This document shows positions 26,143 through 35,693 of a DNA stretch of 64,000 nt, one piece after another; position 1 is the first letter of the stretch, and the number at the start of each line of letters is the position of its first letter. The stretch is taken from the NCBI RefSeq assembly GCF_042657385.1, contig NZ_JBHSLA010000004.1, positions 62,001 to 126,000 on the forward strand, written 5' to 3'. Origin of the DNA: Algorimicrobium hallyeonense (GTDB taxonomy: Bacteria; Bacteroidota; Bacteroidia; Flavobacteriales; Flavobacteriaceae). Under the pieces are notes generated by a model. It searched no databases, was not told where the DNA came from, and worked only from the letters and a program-made list of their open reading frames with translations. Made by a program: the position numbers and the translations under genes.

Positions 26143-26337
26143 TTAGATAAGTTCAACAGTAGGATTATTCAACACACGGTCGAATTTTTGAATATTATTT
26201 TTAGAATATTTGTTCATGTCTATTTTGGCCAGTTCATATTCACTACAGGACCAAATAGAACTTTTATTTGTCGTTAAGTTGCACGTTTGTACAAACGTAC
26301 AATCTTGGCACAAACTTCTTTCCATAATATGATTCAT
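26143..26337 (-). CDS. Small Cys-rich protein, putative metal binding
   Basis: A 64-residue protein with four cysteines spaced C-x2-C-x5-C-x11-C (C10, C13, C19, C31) and ending that block with SEYE. This pattern suggests a zinc or Fe-S knuckle. The remainder is a basic/hydrophobic tail. It lies 13 bp upstream of gdhA on the same strand. No named family is recognised. It is short, so it could still be a chance frame, but the cysteine spacing argues for a real gene. Confidence 0.5.
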   Translation of the reverse strand: MNHIMERSLCQDCTFVQTCNLTTNKSSIWSCSEYELAKIDMNKYSKNNIQKFDRVLNNPTVELI

Positions 26338-26520
26338 AAACTAACCTTTAATTTCCACGAACCAAAAGGCAATAGGTATGCCAATTAAAAATACAATTTA
26401 CATTACAAATGCAATTAACTGATTATTAGACCAATAAACAAAGACCAGATAAAACTTCTTAAAACTGTTTTGAGGAATTATTAACCAGCTGTGTAAAAAT
26501 TACCCACTTAAGACCATTGC

Positions 26521-27849
26521 TTATTTTATTTTTTCACTTAAAGTCTTTCTATCAATTTGGAGAATTTTAGCCGCTTGAGATTTATTGTTGTTTGTAGCCT
26601 CTAAAACCTTTAATATGTATTTTTTTTCAATTTCTTTAAGTGGCAACAGCTCATTATCATATTCGGGAAAGGATATGTGGTGTTTTAAATTTTCGGGTAA
26701 ATCAGCCATCGTAATTTGCTTGTCACACATTATCACCGCACGTTGGATAACATTTTCTAATTCCCTAATATTCCCTGGCCAATTATAACGCTCCAAAACA
26801 GCTAACGCATCGGGTGCTATAGAAATTAGTTTGTCCTTATATTCCACACCATATTTAAATAGAAACTTATCTGTTAATAAGGAAATATCGCCCTTTCGTT
26901 CTTGCAATGATGGCACATCAATTTCAACAACGGTTAATCGGTAATAAAGATCTTCCCGAAAACGCCCTTTATCAATAAGTTCCTTTAAGTCGCTATTTGT
27001 TGCCGCAATTACACGAACATCCACAGGTTCAATTTTTTGAGATCCCACACGCGTTACTTCCTTTTCTTGTAACACACGAAGTAAGCGGGATTGTGTAGCT
27101 AAAGACGCATTTCCTATTTCATCTAAAAAAATAGTGCCTTTGTTAGCGGCTTGAAAAAAACCATTTCTATTTTCATCAGCTCCCGTAAAGGCGCCTTTAA
27201 CATAGCCAAATAATTCGGATTCTAATAGGTTTTCAGGAATGGCACCACAATTTACCGCAATAAATGGTGCCGACGCATATTTTCCTAAATAATGAATGGA
27301 ACGTGCCACCAATTCTTTTCCTGTTCCACTTTCTCCTTTTATAAATATAGTTGCTTTATTGTCTTTAACCCGATCTATAATTTCCGTTACTCGTTTTATG
27401 GCTTCTGATTGCCCAATTAACTCACCATAACTTTGGATGTCTCTAGGTTTCTCTGATTTGCTAGCAACTCGTTTTGGTCTACTTTCAAATGCTTTTATAA
27501 CAGCTAATTTAAGTTCTTCTTTGGTAAATGGTTTGGTAAGGTATTCCATGGCTCCAGATTTCATAACTTCTAAAGCTCCGTCAACGGAAGGATAACCTGT
27601 AACAACTAATTTTGGAATAGTTGGGTAATGTTCAGACACATATTTCACCAACTCCAAGCCATCAACACCTGGCATTTTTAAATCGGTTATGAGTAAATCG
27701 ATGGATTCATCTTGTAAAATAGTCATAGCTTCTTTTACAGAAACGGCTTTAAACGTATGATAATTTAAGGTTTGCAAATGACGCTGTAGGAGTTCTAAAA
27801 TATGAACATCATCATCTACTAACAATATATTTTCTTGATGTAATGACAT
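26521..27849 (-). CDS. Sigma-54-dependent response regulator (NtrC family)
   Basis: A 442-residue activator. The receiver domain has the acidic pocket (DDD at 12-14), phospho-acceptor D56 (LLITDLKMPG) and Lys106 (LTKPF). The AAA+ domain has Walker A GESGTGKE (172-179), the sigma-54 contact loop GAFTGA (219-224) and an Arg finger region. The C-terminal Fis-type HTH is NNNKSQAAKILQIDRKTLSE. All parts look active. It starts 3 bp after the histidine kinase gene on the same strand, so the two make a two-component system. The gene set it controls is unknown; none of the genes here has a marked -24/-12 promoter that I could confirm. Confidence 0.92.
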   Translation of the reverse strand: MSLHQENILLVDDDVHILELLQRHLQTLNYHTFKAVSVKEAMTILQDESIDLLITDLKMPGVDGLELVKYVSEHYPTIPKLVVTGYPSVDGALEVMKSGAMEYLTKPFTKEELKLAVIKAFESRPKRVASKSEKPRDIQSYGELIGQSEAIKRVTEIIDRVKDNKATIFIKGESGTGKELVARSIHYLGKYASAPFIAVNCGAIPENLLESELFGYVKGAFTGADENRNGFFQAANKGTIFLDEIGNASLATQSRLLRVLQEKEVTRVGSQKIEPVDVRVIAATNSDLKELIDKGRFREDLYYRLTVVEIDVPSLQERKGDISLLTDKFLFKYGVEYKDKLISIAPDALAVLERYNWPGNIRELENVIQRAVIMCDKQITMADLPENLKHHISFPEYDNELLPLKEIEKKYILKVLEATNNNKSQAAKILQIDRKTLSEKIK

Positions 27850-27852
27850 AAT

Positions 27853-28953
27853 TTAATTTTTTGGAAAACTGATATGAAATATAGTGCCTTTTGGAGAGTT
27901 TTGTCTGTGTTTTATGGTGCCTTTATGACTTTTCACAATACCATGAACAACGCTTAACCCTAAACCGGAACCTTCACCAACTGGTTTTGTTGTAAAGAAA
28001 GGGTTAAAAATATTGTCACCTTTTTCTGGATCAATACCTGGCCCTTCATCACTAATTTCAATTATAATTTGTTTGTCACTTTGACTAACAGTTACATTTA
28101 TAACACCTTTTTCTGGTGAAAAATAAATGGCATTAATCACTAAATTAAAAATAACTTGTGTAAGTTGAATAGCGTCTACACGCAAAGGAATATTTTCATC
28201 GGTAATGGTTACATGACACGTAATATCCTTTTTAGAGAAATTAGGTTTCAATAAACTAATAGCATCCTTTATAATCGGTGTCATATTAGTTAATTCCATT
28301 TGGTGAGGCATATCGCAAGAAAAAAACATCAATTTTTTGACCACTTCCCGCGAATAAATAGCACTATTCATTATTTTATCTAAATCGTTTAAAACCGCTT
28401 TCTGTTCGTGAAATTGATCTTTTAACAATTCCGAATAACCTAAGATATTAGCCAATGGTGTATTGAGTTCATGCGCTATTCCAGCTGTAATCTCACCCAA
28501 AATAGACAATCTATCGGCACGCTCTACTTGGCGTCTAGACACGACTTCCTTTTCTATAATTTGCTTACGTTCAAATAAATTACCCAGTTCTAACGTAATC
28601 TTGGCTAACAGTCGTTTTTCTTCATTTAAAAAACTGTTTTCGTTAAATTTAGATTTAGAATACCCTACTTTAATGGAGCCAATTGCAATATTAAATTCTT
28701 TAATAGCAGATAACATAAAGACTTTATCTTCGGACTGCTGCCCAACTTCAATATGAAAATCGGCAACAGTTAGCTCCACAGAAGCTTCTTTTGGAAACCG
28801 AATAGCTTCCTGCAAACTTAAAGCAATAGCCTGAAGTGTGGGTTCCAAATTATCTAAATCACAATTGGATATATGCGAACTGATGGTATATAAACAGGAT
28901 AATTCCTTAATGCGTTCTTTTAATTTATCTTCAGCCGTTATTAATTGTGACAT
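27853..28953 (-). CDS. Sensor histidine kinase, partner of the sigma-54 activator
   Basis: A 366-residue soluble kinase with no membrane helices. The N-terminal ~130 residues look like a GAF-type sensor. A short coiled coil leads to the dimerisation helix with H161 (TAGIAHELNTPLANI). The ATPase domain has the N box (FNLVINAIYFS), G1 (ISDEGPGID) and G2 (GSGLGLSVVHG). The absence of a transmembrane segment points to a cytoplasmic signal. It is transcribed with the response regulator. It is divergent from the MFS efflux gene, which is therefore a possible target, but this is inference only. Confidence 0.9.
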   Translation of the reverse strand: MSQLITAEDKLKERIKELSCLYTISSHISNCDLDNLEPTLQAIALSLQEAIRFPKEASVELTVADFHIEVGQQSEDKVFMLSAIKEFNIAIGSIKVGYSKSKFNENSFLNEEKRLLAKITLELGNLFERKQIIEKEVVSRRQVERADRLSILGEITAGIAHELNTPLANILGYSELLKDQFHEQKAVLNDLDKIMNSAIYSREVVKKLMFFSCDMPHQMELTNMTPIIKDAISLLKPNFSKKDITCHVTITDENIPLRVDAIQLTQVIFNLVINAIYFSPEKGVINVTVSQSDKQIIIEISDEGPGIDPEKGDNIFNPFFTTKPVGEGSGLGLSVVHGIVKSHKGTIKHRQNSPKGTIFHISFPKN

Positions 28954-29078
28954 ATTGTTTTTTATGGTAGATATGTAAAATTACATTTTTAAAAAATAGT
29001 ATTCAAGATTCGTCATACAATTAAGATTATTTAACAATGAATTAGTTATTAAAATCAAGCATCCTGATAATTTATAAA

Positions 29079-29086
29079 TACTTTTG
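29079..29086 (+). promoter_or_regulatory. -7 element of MFS gene (leaderless candidate)
   Basis: TACTTTTG, followed by CAGG and then the ATG at 29091. The spacing and the next bases are almost identical to those at rlmD (6892), so the transcript may begin at the start codon. Confidence 0.6.
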
Positions 29087-29090
29087 CAGG

Positions 29091-30311
29091 ATGCAAAATA
29101 AAAAACCCCGTACAGAAAAAGTTAATATAGAATTTATTGCATTAATGGCATCATTAATGGCTATTGTAGCACTTTCCATTGATGCACTGCTTCCAGCTCT
29201 ACCAGACATTGCATCTGATTTTGGTGTAACTGATGTTTCAAAAAATCAACTTTTGGTAACCATGATTTTTTTGGGCTTGGGTTTTGGTCAACTTATTTTT
29301 GGCCCTCTTTCTGATAGTTTTGGAAGAAAACCTATAATCTATGTTGGATTTCTACTGTTTGTATTTGCGAGTATTTTATGTGTTACAACGGGAAGTTTTG
29401 AGATTTTGATTCTTGGCCGTATTCTTCAAGGTGTGGGATTAGCTGCGCCTAGAACCATTAGTATTGCTATGGTGCGGGATTCTTATAGCGGTGATTATAT
29501 GGCTAAAGTGATGTCCTTCGTGGTTATGATTTTTATTTTAGTTCCAGTAATTGCGCCCACTTTAGGACAGTTTCTAATAACGTTTTATGATTGGCACTCT
29601 ATCTTTTATGTCAACTTAATATTTGGCATTGCCGTGATGTTTTGGTTTTGGAAAAAACAACCCGAAACGCACACCAAAGAAAAGCGTACCAAATTAACAC
29701 CGCAACTTTTTATAGCAGGTGCCAAAGAGTTTTACAGACATAAAGATGCGGTTGCCTACACCGTGATTTCGGGTTTAATTACGGGTTCTTTTATGGTGTA
29801 TTTAAGCACATCTCAACAAATTTTTGAATACCAATATAAGTTAGCTGAATTGTTCCCGTACATTTTTGCTAGTTTAGCCATTTCTGTAGGATTTTCTACT
29901 TTTATAAACAGCACATTGGTTATTCGTTTTGGAATGAGACGAATTGCTTTCACTGCTGCCGTCTGCTTTTCCATTATATCCCTTTTATATGTTCTTATAT
30001 TTTCGTCAGGCATAAATCCAGACTTATCCATATTAGTGATATTTTTTGCCCTACAATTTACAGCTATCGGATTTTTATTTGGAAATTTACGATCATTAGC
30101 CATGGAGCCTGTTGGTCATATTGCTGGAGTTGGCGCCGCAATCAACGGCTTTTTTAGTACCATTATGGCTGTCCCTATTGCTGGTTTTATAGGTAGTTTT
30201 GTAACTGAAAGTGTGTTGCCTTTATTTATAGGGTTTTCAATATGTGGTAGTATTTCTGTGATATTATTTCTTTCAGTTAAAAAGCCTATTAAAACTGTAT
30301 TCTCTGAATAA
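29091..30311 (+). CDS. Bcr/CflA family multidrug efflux MFS transporter
   Basis: A 406-residue, 12-helix transporter. The family signature ALSIDALLPALPDIASDF is at about residue 28, and the MFS motif A loop is FGPLSDSFGRKP (about 79-90). RILQGVGLAAPRTISIAMVRD follows in helix 4 to the next loop. Its likely role is proton-driven export of small drugs or sulfonamide-like compounds across the inner membrane. The 3' end overlaps the convergent MarC gene by 23 bp. It is divergent from the two-component system. Confidence 0.88.
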   Translation: MQNKKPRTEKVNIEFIALMASLMAIVALSIDALLPALPDIASDFGVTDVSKNQLLVTMIFLGLGFGQLIFGPLSDSFGRKPIIYVGFLLFVFASILCVTTGSFEILILGRILQGVGLAAPRTISIAMVRDSYSGDYMAKVMSFVVMIFILVPVIAPTLGQFLITFYDWHSIFYVNLIFGIAVMFWFWKKQPETHTKEKRTKLTPQLFIAGAKEFYRHKDAVAYTVISGLITGSFMVYLSTSQQIFEYQYKLAELFPYIFASLAISVGFSTFINSTLVIRFGMRRIAFTAAVCFSIISLLYVLIFSSGINPDLSILVIFFALQFTAIGFLFGNLRSLAMEPVGHIAGVGAAINGFFSTIMAVPIAGFIGSFVTESVLPLFIGFSICGSISVILFLSVKKPIKTVFSE

Positions 30312-30921
30312 TATCAACAGCCGATGAAATAATATACTCCACGCCTATAGCAATTACAATAAATCCGATAACGCGTGATAAAGCATTGATTCCAGATGCT
30401 CCTAAAAATTTTACGATAAAATATGATGATTTTAAAATCAGGTAAATACTCACTGTTGTTACCAACATGGCCATTAATATTATACAGATTTGTAATGAGC
30501 TTTGATACTCCTGATTAAAGGTAATTAATAAAGAAATTGTTCCAGGACCGGCTAACATAGGAATAGCCAAAGGTGTTAAAGAAATAGCATCACGCGAATG
30601 AATATCTTTTTGAACTTTATTTCGTTTCATACCTTTATGCTCCCTAAACTTTCCTGTTAATAATGCAAATCCTGAAGATGCAATAATGAGTCCTCCAGCA
30701 ATTTTCAAGGCATTTAAACTAATACCAAAAAAGGACAGAATATACTTGCCTGCAAAAAAGGAAAGCAATAGAATAATGAACACATTAAACGCCGTCCAAA
30801 ATGCTGTTAATGCACGCTGACGCTTGGTATTTTCTTGGGTTAAACCAACAAACACAGGAACAGTGCCTAGTGGGTTCATAATGGAAAATAACGCTCCAAA
30901 ACTGATTAAAAATAAATCCAT
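30289..30921 (-). CDS. MarC family integral membrane protein (second copy)
   Basis: A 210-residue, six-helix protein with MarC signatures IMNPLGTVPVFVGLT and TPLAIPMLAGPGTISLL. It is clearly a paralogue of the protein at 13185-13799 but diverged, with a basic insert (KFREHKGMKRNKVQK) in the central loop that the other lacks. The substrate is unknown. It shares 23 bp of 3' sequence with the convergent MFS gene. Confidence 0.88.
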   Translation of the reverse strand: MDLFLISFGALFSIMNPLGTVPVFVGLTQENTKRQRALTAFWTAFNVFIILLLSFFAGKYILSFFGISLNALKIAGGLIIASSGFALLTGKFREHKGMKRNKVQKDIHSRDAISLTPLAIPMLAGPGTISLLITFNQEYQSSLQICIILMAMLVTTVSIYLILKSSYFIVKFLGASGINALSRVIGFIVIAIGVEYIISSAVDIIQRIQF

Positions 30922-31002
30922 AGTTTTTTACTACAAATTCACTGTTTTTTATCAAGTTTAAGGTTACGCGAATTTTAACCTATGATATGAGAATTGTTAA
31001 AT

Positions 31003-31785
31003 TTAATCGGTTCTTTTACGACGTGTATGTTTTTTCGGTTTCTTTTCATCTATCCGAACATACACTAATTTAAAACGACCATTACCGCTTTCACGTTTAT
31101 CAATTTCAAAATCATCAATGGAGTTAATTAATGGTGTTAGTTTAGCAAAACCGTAATTACGGGAATCAAAGTTTGGTTGTTTTTTCTGCAATAAACTTCC
31201 AACATCACCTAAAAAAGCCCAACCATCATCATCAGCTAGATCTTCAATAGTTTGGGAGATTAAACGAATAACTTTTGGTGTAATTTTGTCGTAGGAATCT
31301 TTTGAAGATTTCTTTTTGTCTTCGGGATCAGTGTCCGAATCGGAATCACTAGAAGCTTGCTTTAAAATTTCAATGTAAATAAACTTATCACAAGCAACAA
31401 TAAATGGTTTAGGTGTTTTCTTTTCTCCAATACCATATACCTTCATACCAGCTTCACGCAGTCTGGTGGCCAGTCGCGTAAAATCACTATCACTAGAAAC
31501 CAAACAGAAACCGTTAACTTTTTCACTGTATAAAATATCCATAGCGTCAATAATCATGGCGCTATCAGTTGCATTTTTCCCCGTTGTATATCCGTATTGT
31601 TGAATAGGTGTAATGGCATTTTCAAGTAGCATGTTTTTCCATTTTGCTAAATGTGGTTTGGTCCAATCGCCGTAAATACGTTTAATTGTTGGGTTACCAT
31701 ATTTGGCAATTTCTTCCATCATTTCTTTTACGTAAGCGGATGGTATATTGTCGCCATCAATTAGCACTGCTAGTTTAATTTCCAT
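31003..31785 (-). CDS. NYN domain nuclease with C-terminal OST-HTH/LOTUS domain
   Basis: A 260-residue protein. The N-terminal PIN-like NYN domain (about 1-145) has the acidic residues expected of a metal-dependent RNase: Asp in VLIDGDNIP, Asp in NATDSAMIIDAM and the pair in SSDSDFTRLA. After an acidic Ser-rich linker comes a LOTUS/OST-HTH module (DDDGWAFLGDVGSLLQKK ... NYGFAKLTPLI), a fold that binds RNA, notably G-quadruplexes. The tail is basic (KKPKKHTRRKRTD). It is probably a cytoplasmic RNA-processing nuclease. No partner gene is evident. Confidence 0.87.
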   Translation of the reverse strand: MEIKLAVLIDGDNIPSAYVKEMMEEIAKYGNPTIKRIYGDWTKPHLAKWKNMLLENAITPIQQYGYTTGKNATDSAMIIDAMDILYSEKVNGFCLVSSDSDFTRLATRLREAGMKVYGIGEKKTPKPFIVACDKFIYIEILKQASSDSDSDTDPEDKKKSSKDSYDKITPKVIRLISQTIEDLADDDGWAFLGDVGSLLQKKQPNFDSRNYGFAKLTPLINSIDDFEIDKRESGNGRFKLVYVRIDEKKPKKHTRRKRTD

Positions 31786-31887
31786 TGTGTCATTTTAGTT
31801 AGTCTGTATTTCGTAAAGTTAATAAACTGCCATTTAAAACCCAGTTTTTTGATTGCTTATTTCAGTAAGAATAATTAACAAGACCTC

Positions 31888-33606
31888 TTACTCTATTTTA
31901 TTTCCTGGTATATTTTGTCCGTTTTGATGAAGTGTTAAACTTTCCACAACACCTTCATTAGTTACATGAAAAGTAACTTGCGCATCCAAAACTTTTAGAT
32001 AAAATTTATGGGTTGCCGCAGGAAACAATTGAAACTGCGGCTGTCCTGTAGCCTGTGCTAAAAGCTGCGCACCTTCTCGCGTTACAGTTATAATAAAACC
32101 TGGCGCCAGTTGATATTTTCCCAAATAGGTGTTTAAAACGGCATCTGAAACCTGCATATCAGGTACGACTTCGCTGAGATCAATATCCAAGGAGTTAAGA
32201 ACGTCTATGGCATTTTGATTGGCAGGATTTAGTTCTAAAGATTTTATATAATTTGAAATCGCTGCAGCTGAATCACCTTGTTTTAAATAGGCTTCACCTA
32301 AAGAATCAAAAGTATTTGATGACTTTGGGTAAATTTCCGCATTTAATTTTAAAATTTTTAGTGCATGATCTCCGTTGTCCATAGCTAAATACTCATAACC
32401 TAATCGGTTGAGTTCGCTTTCTTCAAAATTATAAGCAAATGGTGATTCTTTCTTGGTTTGATGATATAGGGCAATAGCCGAATCGATACCATTCATTGCC
32501 ATTTCTTTTTTCAGTAACATGACAATAGACGGTTTCGGGTTCACTAAAGGCGTTGGACTACCCAATAAATGAAAACCTAAAGCATTCATGTTTTCGGTAG
32601 CATTAGTTAGTACAATTACGCCTTTTTCTGTGCCTTGAACAAAACCAGTAAATGCTGTGTAACCACCTGTTCGTCCGTTATGCCAAGTGACATTCCCCCT
32701 GTTTTCATAATGCCAGCCTAAACCAATATTAAATGTGCTATCCACATTAGAAAAAGCTTCTTGATGTGCCAATTGCATGGCAGGATTTATAGGTGTTTTA
32801 GAAATTTCCAAATTGGCTTTTAAAAACGACACCATATCAACAGCCGTGGAACGAATGCCACCTGCTGCAGCTATGACATCAAAATCCCAATTAGAAACTT
32901 GTACACCCTCACTATATCCAAAAGCTAAATGGTTCCGCATATCATCAGATAGCTTTAATGCCGTGTTTGGCATACCACAAGGTGTTGTAATCCGCTCTTT
33001 GATTAAAGTTTCATAACTTTTTCCTGTATGCAATTCCAATATATGACCCAACAACCCCATGCCTAAATTAGAATACTCATATTCTACACCAATATCTCTA
33101 GTCAATTCTAGCTGGTTTAAAAATGCATACATCATTTCTGGAGTATAATCCACATACGGATTTAAAGCGTTTTTTGGGTTGAAATTATTTGGCATTCTTG
33201 GTAAAGCCGATGTATGTGTAGCTAAATCATTCAATGTAATTTCCTTGCCTTTTCGGGTTGGTAGGTTTACGGATTTTGGTAAATATTTAGAAGCAGGATC
33301 TGTTAATGTCATATGGCCTTTTAAAACTTCATCGGCCAATAACGTGGTTGTAAATACTTTGGAAATAGAACCAATTTCAAAAACGGAATGTTCGTCAACC
33401 GGTTTTCCTGATTTTATGTCTGTTGTACCAAAACTATAATATTCAATGGTTTCACCATCAATTACACCAACAACTACACCAACATTAACACCACTTTCTA
33501 CGCGTGTTTGAATATGATTTTTAACCGCTTGCGAAATAAGTTGCGCTTGCGAAAAAGTGGTACAAAATAAACAAACTGCAACGAATAATATGATGTGTTT
33601 TTTCAT
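31888..33606 (-). CDS. Exported serine hydrolase (beta-lactamase/AmpC fold) with TPR segment
   Basis: A 572-residue protein with a signal peptide (about 1-21). The serine beta-lactamase-like domain has the SxxK motif in GSISKVFTT (about residue 84), YSN in YEYSNLGMG and the HxG triad in WHNGRTGGY. About two TPR units follow (SKSLELNPANQNAIDVL region), then a small C-terminal beta domain. It is likely a periplasmic or surface D-aminopeptidase/esterase rather than a resistance enzyme. The gap to acs is short (55 bp) on the same strand. Confidence 0.87.
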   Translation of the reverse strand: MKKHIILFVAVCLFCTTFSQAQLISQAVKNHIQTRVESGVNVGVVVGVIDGETIEYYSFGTTDIKSGKPVDEHSVFEIGSISKVFTTTLLADEVLKGHMTLTDPASKYLPKSVNLPTRKGKEITLNDLATHTSALPRMPNNFNPKNALNPYVDYTPEMMYAFLNQLELTRDIGVEYEYSNLGMGLLGHILELHTGKSYETLIKERITTPCGMPNTALKLSDDMRNHLAFGYSEGVQVSNWDFDVIAAAGGIRSTAVDMVSFLKANLEISKTPINPAMQLAHQEAFSNVDSTFNIGLGWHYENRGNVTWHNGRTGGYTAFTGFVQGTEKGVIVLTNATENMNALGFHLLGSPTPLVNPKPSIVMLLKKEMAMNGIDSAIALYHQTKKESPFAYNFEESELNRLGYEYLAMDNGDHALKILKLNAEIYPKSSNTFDSLGEAYLKQGDSAAAISNYIKSLELNPANQNAIDVLNSLDIDLSEVVPDMQVSDAVLNTYLGKYQLAPGFIITVTREGAQLLAQATGQPQFQLFPAATHKFYLKVLDAQVTFHVTNEGVVESLTLHQNGQNIPGNKIE

Positions 33607-33661
33607 GATATGGATGGTTAGATATATTTATAGGACGATTAGGAATGTAAAATGTTACAAA

Positions 33662-35569
33662 TTAAAGCGCCTCATCAATAATATCTTGTACACATTCTGG
33701 ATTCAATAAGGTACTAATATCACCCAAATTAGAGGTATCCTTTTCTGCAATTTTCCTTAAAATACGTCGCATAATTTTCCCCGAGCGTGTTTTAGGTAAA
33801 GATTCTGTAAACTGAATTTTATCCAGTTTGGCAATGGGTCCTATATGTTCGGTAATAATTTGGTTAATTTCGTTTCGTAAATTAGTATGATCCCGACTTT
33901 CGCCAGATTCCTTCAACGTCACATAACCATACAGCGCATTTCCTTTTATATCATGCGGAAATCCAACGATGGCAGATTCAGAAACTGCTGGGTGTTCATT
34001 AATAGCATCTTCAATAGGCGCCGTTCCTAAATTGTGCCCCGATACAATAATGACATCGTCCACACGACCCGTAATTCGGTAGTAACCAACTTCATCACGA
34101 AGTGCACCATCGCCAGTAAAATACATGTTTTTATAGGTGGAAAAATACGTGTCTTTATAACGTTGATGATCTCCCCAAATAGTTCGGGCTATACTTGGCC
34201 ACGGAAACTTAATACACAATCTACCATCCACTTGATTGCCTTTTAGTTCCTCTCCGTTTTCATCCATAATGCACGGTTGCACACCTATAAATGGTAAAGT
34301 TGCATAAGTTGGTTTGGTTGGCGTAACATACGGAAGTGGTGTAATCATGATACCACCTGTTTCGGTTTGCCACCAGGAATCAATAATTGGACTTTTTCGT
34401 TTTCCAACATTATCATTATACCAATGCCACGCTTCTTCATTAATAGGTTCGCCTACGGAACCTAAAACTTTTAAAGATGACAAATCATACTGCTCTATTA
34501 ACTCCGTTCCTTGTTTTGCCAAAGCACGAATAGCTGTGGGCGCTGTATATAACTGATTGATTTTATGCTTCTGAATAATATCCCAAAAGCGCCCGAAATT
34601 GGGATAACTCGGTACGCCTTCAAACATAACTGTTGTTGCTCCATTACAAAGCGGACCGTAAACTATGTAGCTATGGCCTGTAATCCAGCCAATATCAGCG
34701 GTACACCAGTACACATCATCCTCCTTATATTGAAATACATTTTTAAACGTGTACGCCGTATAAACCATGTAACCAGCAGTGGTATGTACCATGCCTTTCG
34801 GTTTACCCGTAGAACCAGACGTATATAGAATAAATAGCGGATCTTCGGCTTTCATAATTTCTGCCTGTCCGGCTTTAGATGCGTTATCAAGTAAAGGTTG
34901 CAACCAAAAATCGCGACCGGCTTTCATGCTAATTTCGGAATGTATGCGTTTTACCACTAAAACGGATTTTACACCATCGCAGTTTTCTAATGCTTCATCC
35001 ACTATACCTTTTAAGTCGATGGTTTTAGCTCCGCGATACGAGCCATCTGCTGTTATTACTAACTTGCAATCCGAATCATTAATTCGTGTAGCTACGGCTT
35101 TTGACGAAAAACCAGCAAATACCACAGAATGAATGGCACCAATTCTAGCACAGGCTAAAATGGCAATCGCCAATTCCGGAATCATAGGCACATAAATACA
35201 TACGCGATCGCCTTTTTGAATGCCTTGATCTTTGAGCACATTTGCCATTTGATTTACGCGTTCATATAATTGTTGATATGTAATATGTTCTGCTGGTTCC
35301 TCCGGATTATTCGGTTCAAATAAAATAGCCGTTTTGTTAGCTCGGGTTGCTAAATGCCTGTCTAAACAGTTTTCAGTGATATTTAATTCGGCACCTTCAA
35401 ACCATTTTATTTCGGGTTTTGAAAAATCCCAACTTAAAACCTTGTCCCATTTTTTTCGCCATAAAAAATGCTCTTCAGCAATTTCCTCCCAGAAATTCTC
35501 GGGCTCACGAATGGATTTTCTATAAATTTGATAGTACTCTTCTAAATGTTTAATATGGTAGTTACTCAT
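33662..35569 (-). CDS. acs: Acetate--CoA ligase (acetyl-CoA synthetase)
   Basis: A 635-residue adenylate-forming enzyme that makes acetyl-CoA from acetate, ATP and CoA. The P-loop-like YTSGSTGKPKGMVHT, the DSWWQTETGGIMI core (A5 motif), YFTGDGALRDEVGYYRITGRVDD hinge region and the catalytic lysine in KTRSGKIMRR near the C-terminus are intact. I start at the ATG at 35569, which gives the family N-terminus (MSNYHIKHLEEYYQIYRKS); the frame is open to 35614 with a hydrophobic stretch that is not part of the enzyme. The Lys is the usual acetylation site that regulates this enzyme. Confidence 0.94.
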   Translation of the reverse strand: MSNYHIKHLEEYYQIYRKSIREPENFWEEIAEEHFLWRKKWDKVLSWDFSKPEIKWFEGAELNITENCLDRHLATRANKTAILFEPNNPEEPAEHITYQQLYERVNQMANVLKDQGIQKGDRVCIYVPMIPELAIAILACARIGAIHSVVFAGFSSKAVATRINDSDCKLVITADGSYRGAKTIDLKGIVDEALENCDGVKSVLVVKRIHSEISMKAGRDFWLQPLLDNASKAGQAEIMKAEDPLFILYTSGSTGKPKGMVHTTAGYMVYTAYTFKNVFQYKEDDVYWCTADIGWITGHSYIVYGPLCNGATTVMFEGVPSYPNFGRFWDIIQKHKINQLYTAPTAIRALAKQGTELIEQYDLSSLKVLGSVGEPINEEAWHWYNDNVGKRKSPIIDSWWQTETGGIMITPLPYVTPTKPTYATLPFIGVQPCIMDENGEELKGNQVDGRLCIKFPWPSIARTIWGDHQRYKDTYFSTYKNMYFTGDGALRDEVGYYRITGRVDDVIIVSGHNLGTAPIEDAINEHPAVSESAIVGFPHDIKGNALYGYVTLKESGESRDHTNLRNEINQIITEHIGPIAKLDKIQFTESLPKTRSGKIMRRILRKIAEKDTSNLGDISTLLNPECVQDIIDEAL

Positions 35570-35693
35570 GTGAATTATAATTATGATGAAAAGATAGGAC
35601 AAAGCCGAAAACAATCAAAAAAAAACGTTATTAAAAAAGTGTATAGATTTTTTACATTAATTTTTATATTAGCAATCTAAACTTCCTGAAATC

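Noticed and set aside
33662..35614. Several plus-strand frames of 60-117 codons opposite acs
   Set aside because: They are shadows of a strongly coding minus-strand gene; no independent start or promoter evidence.
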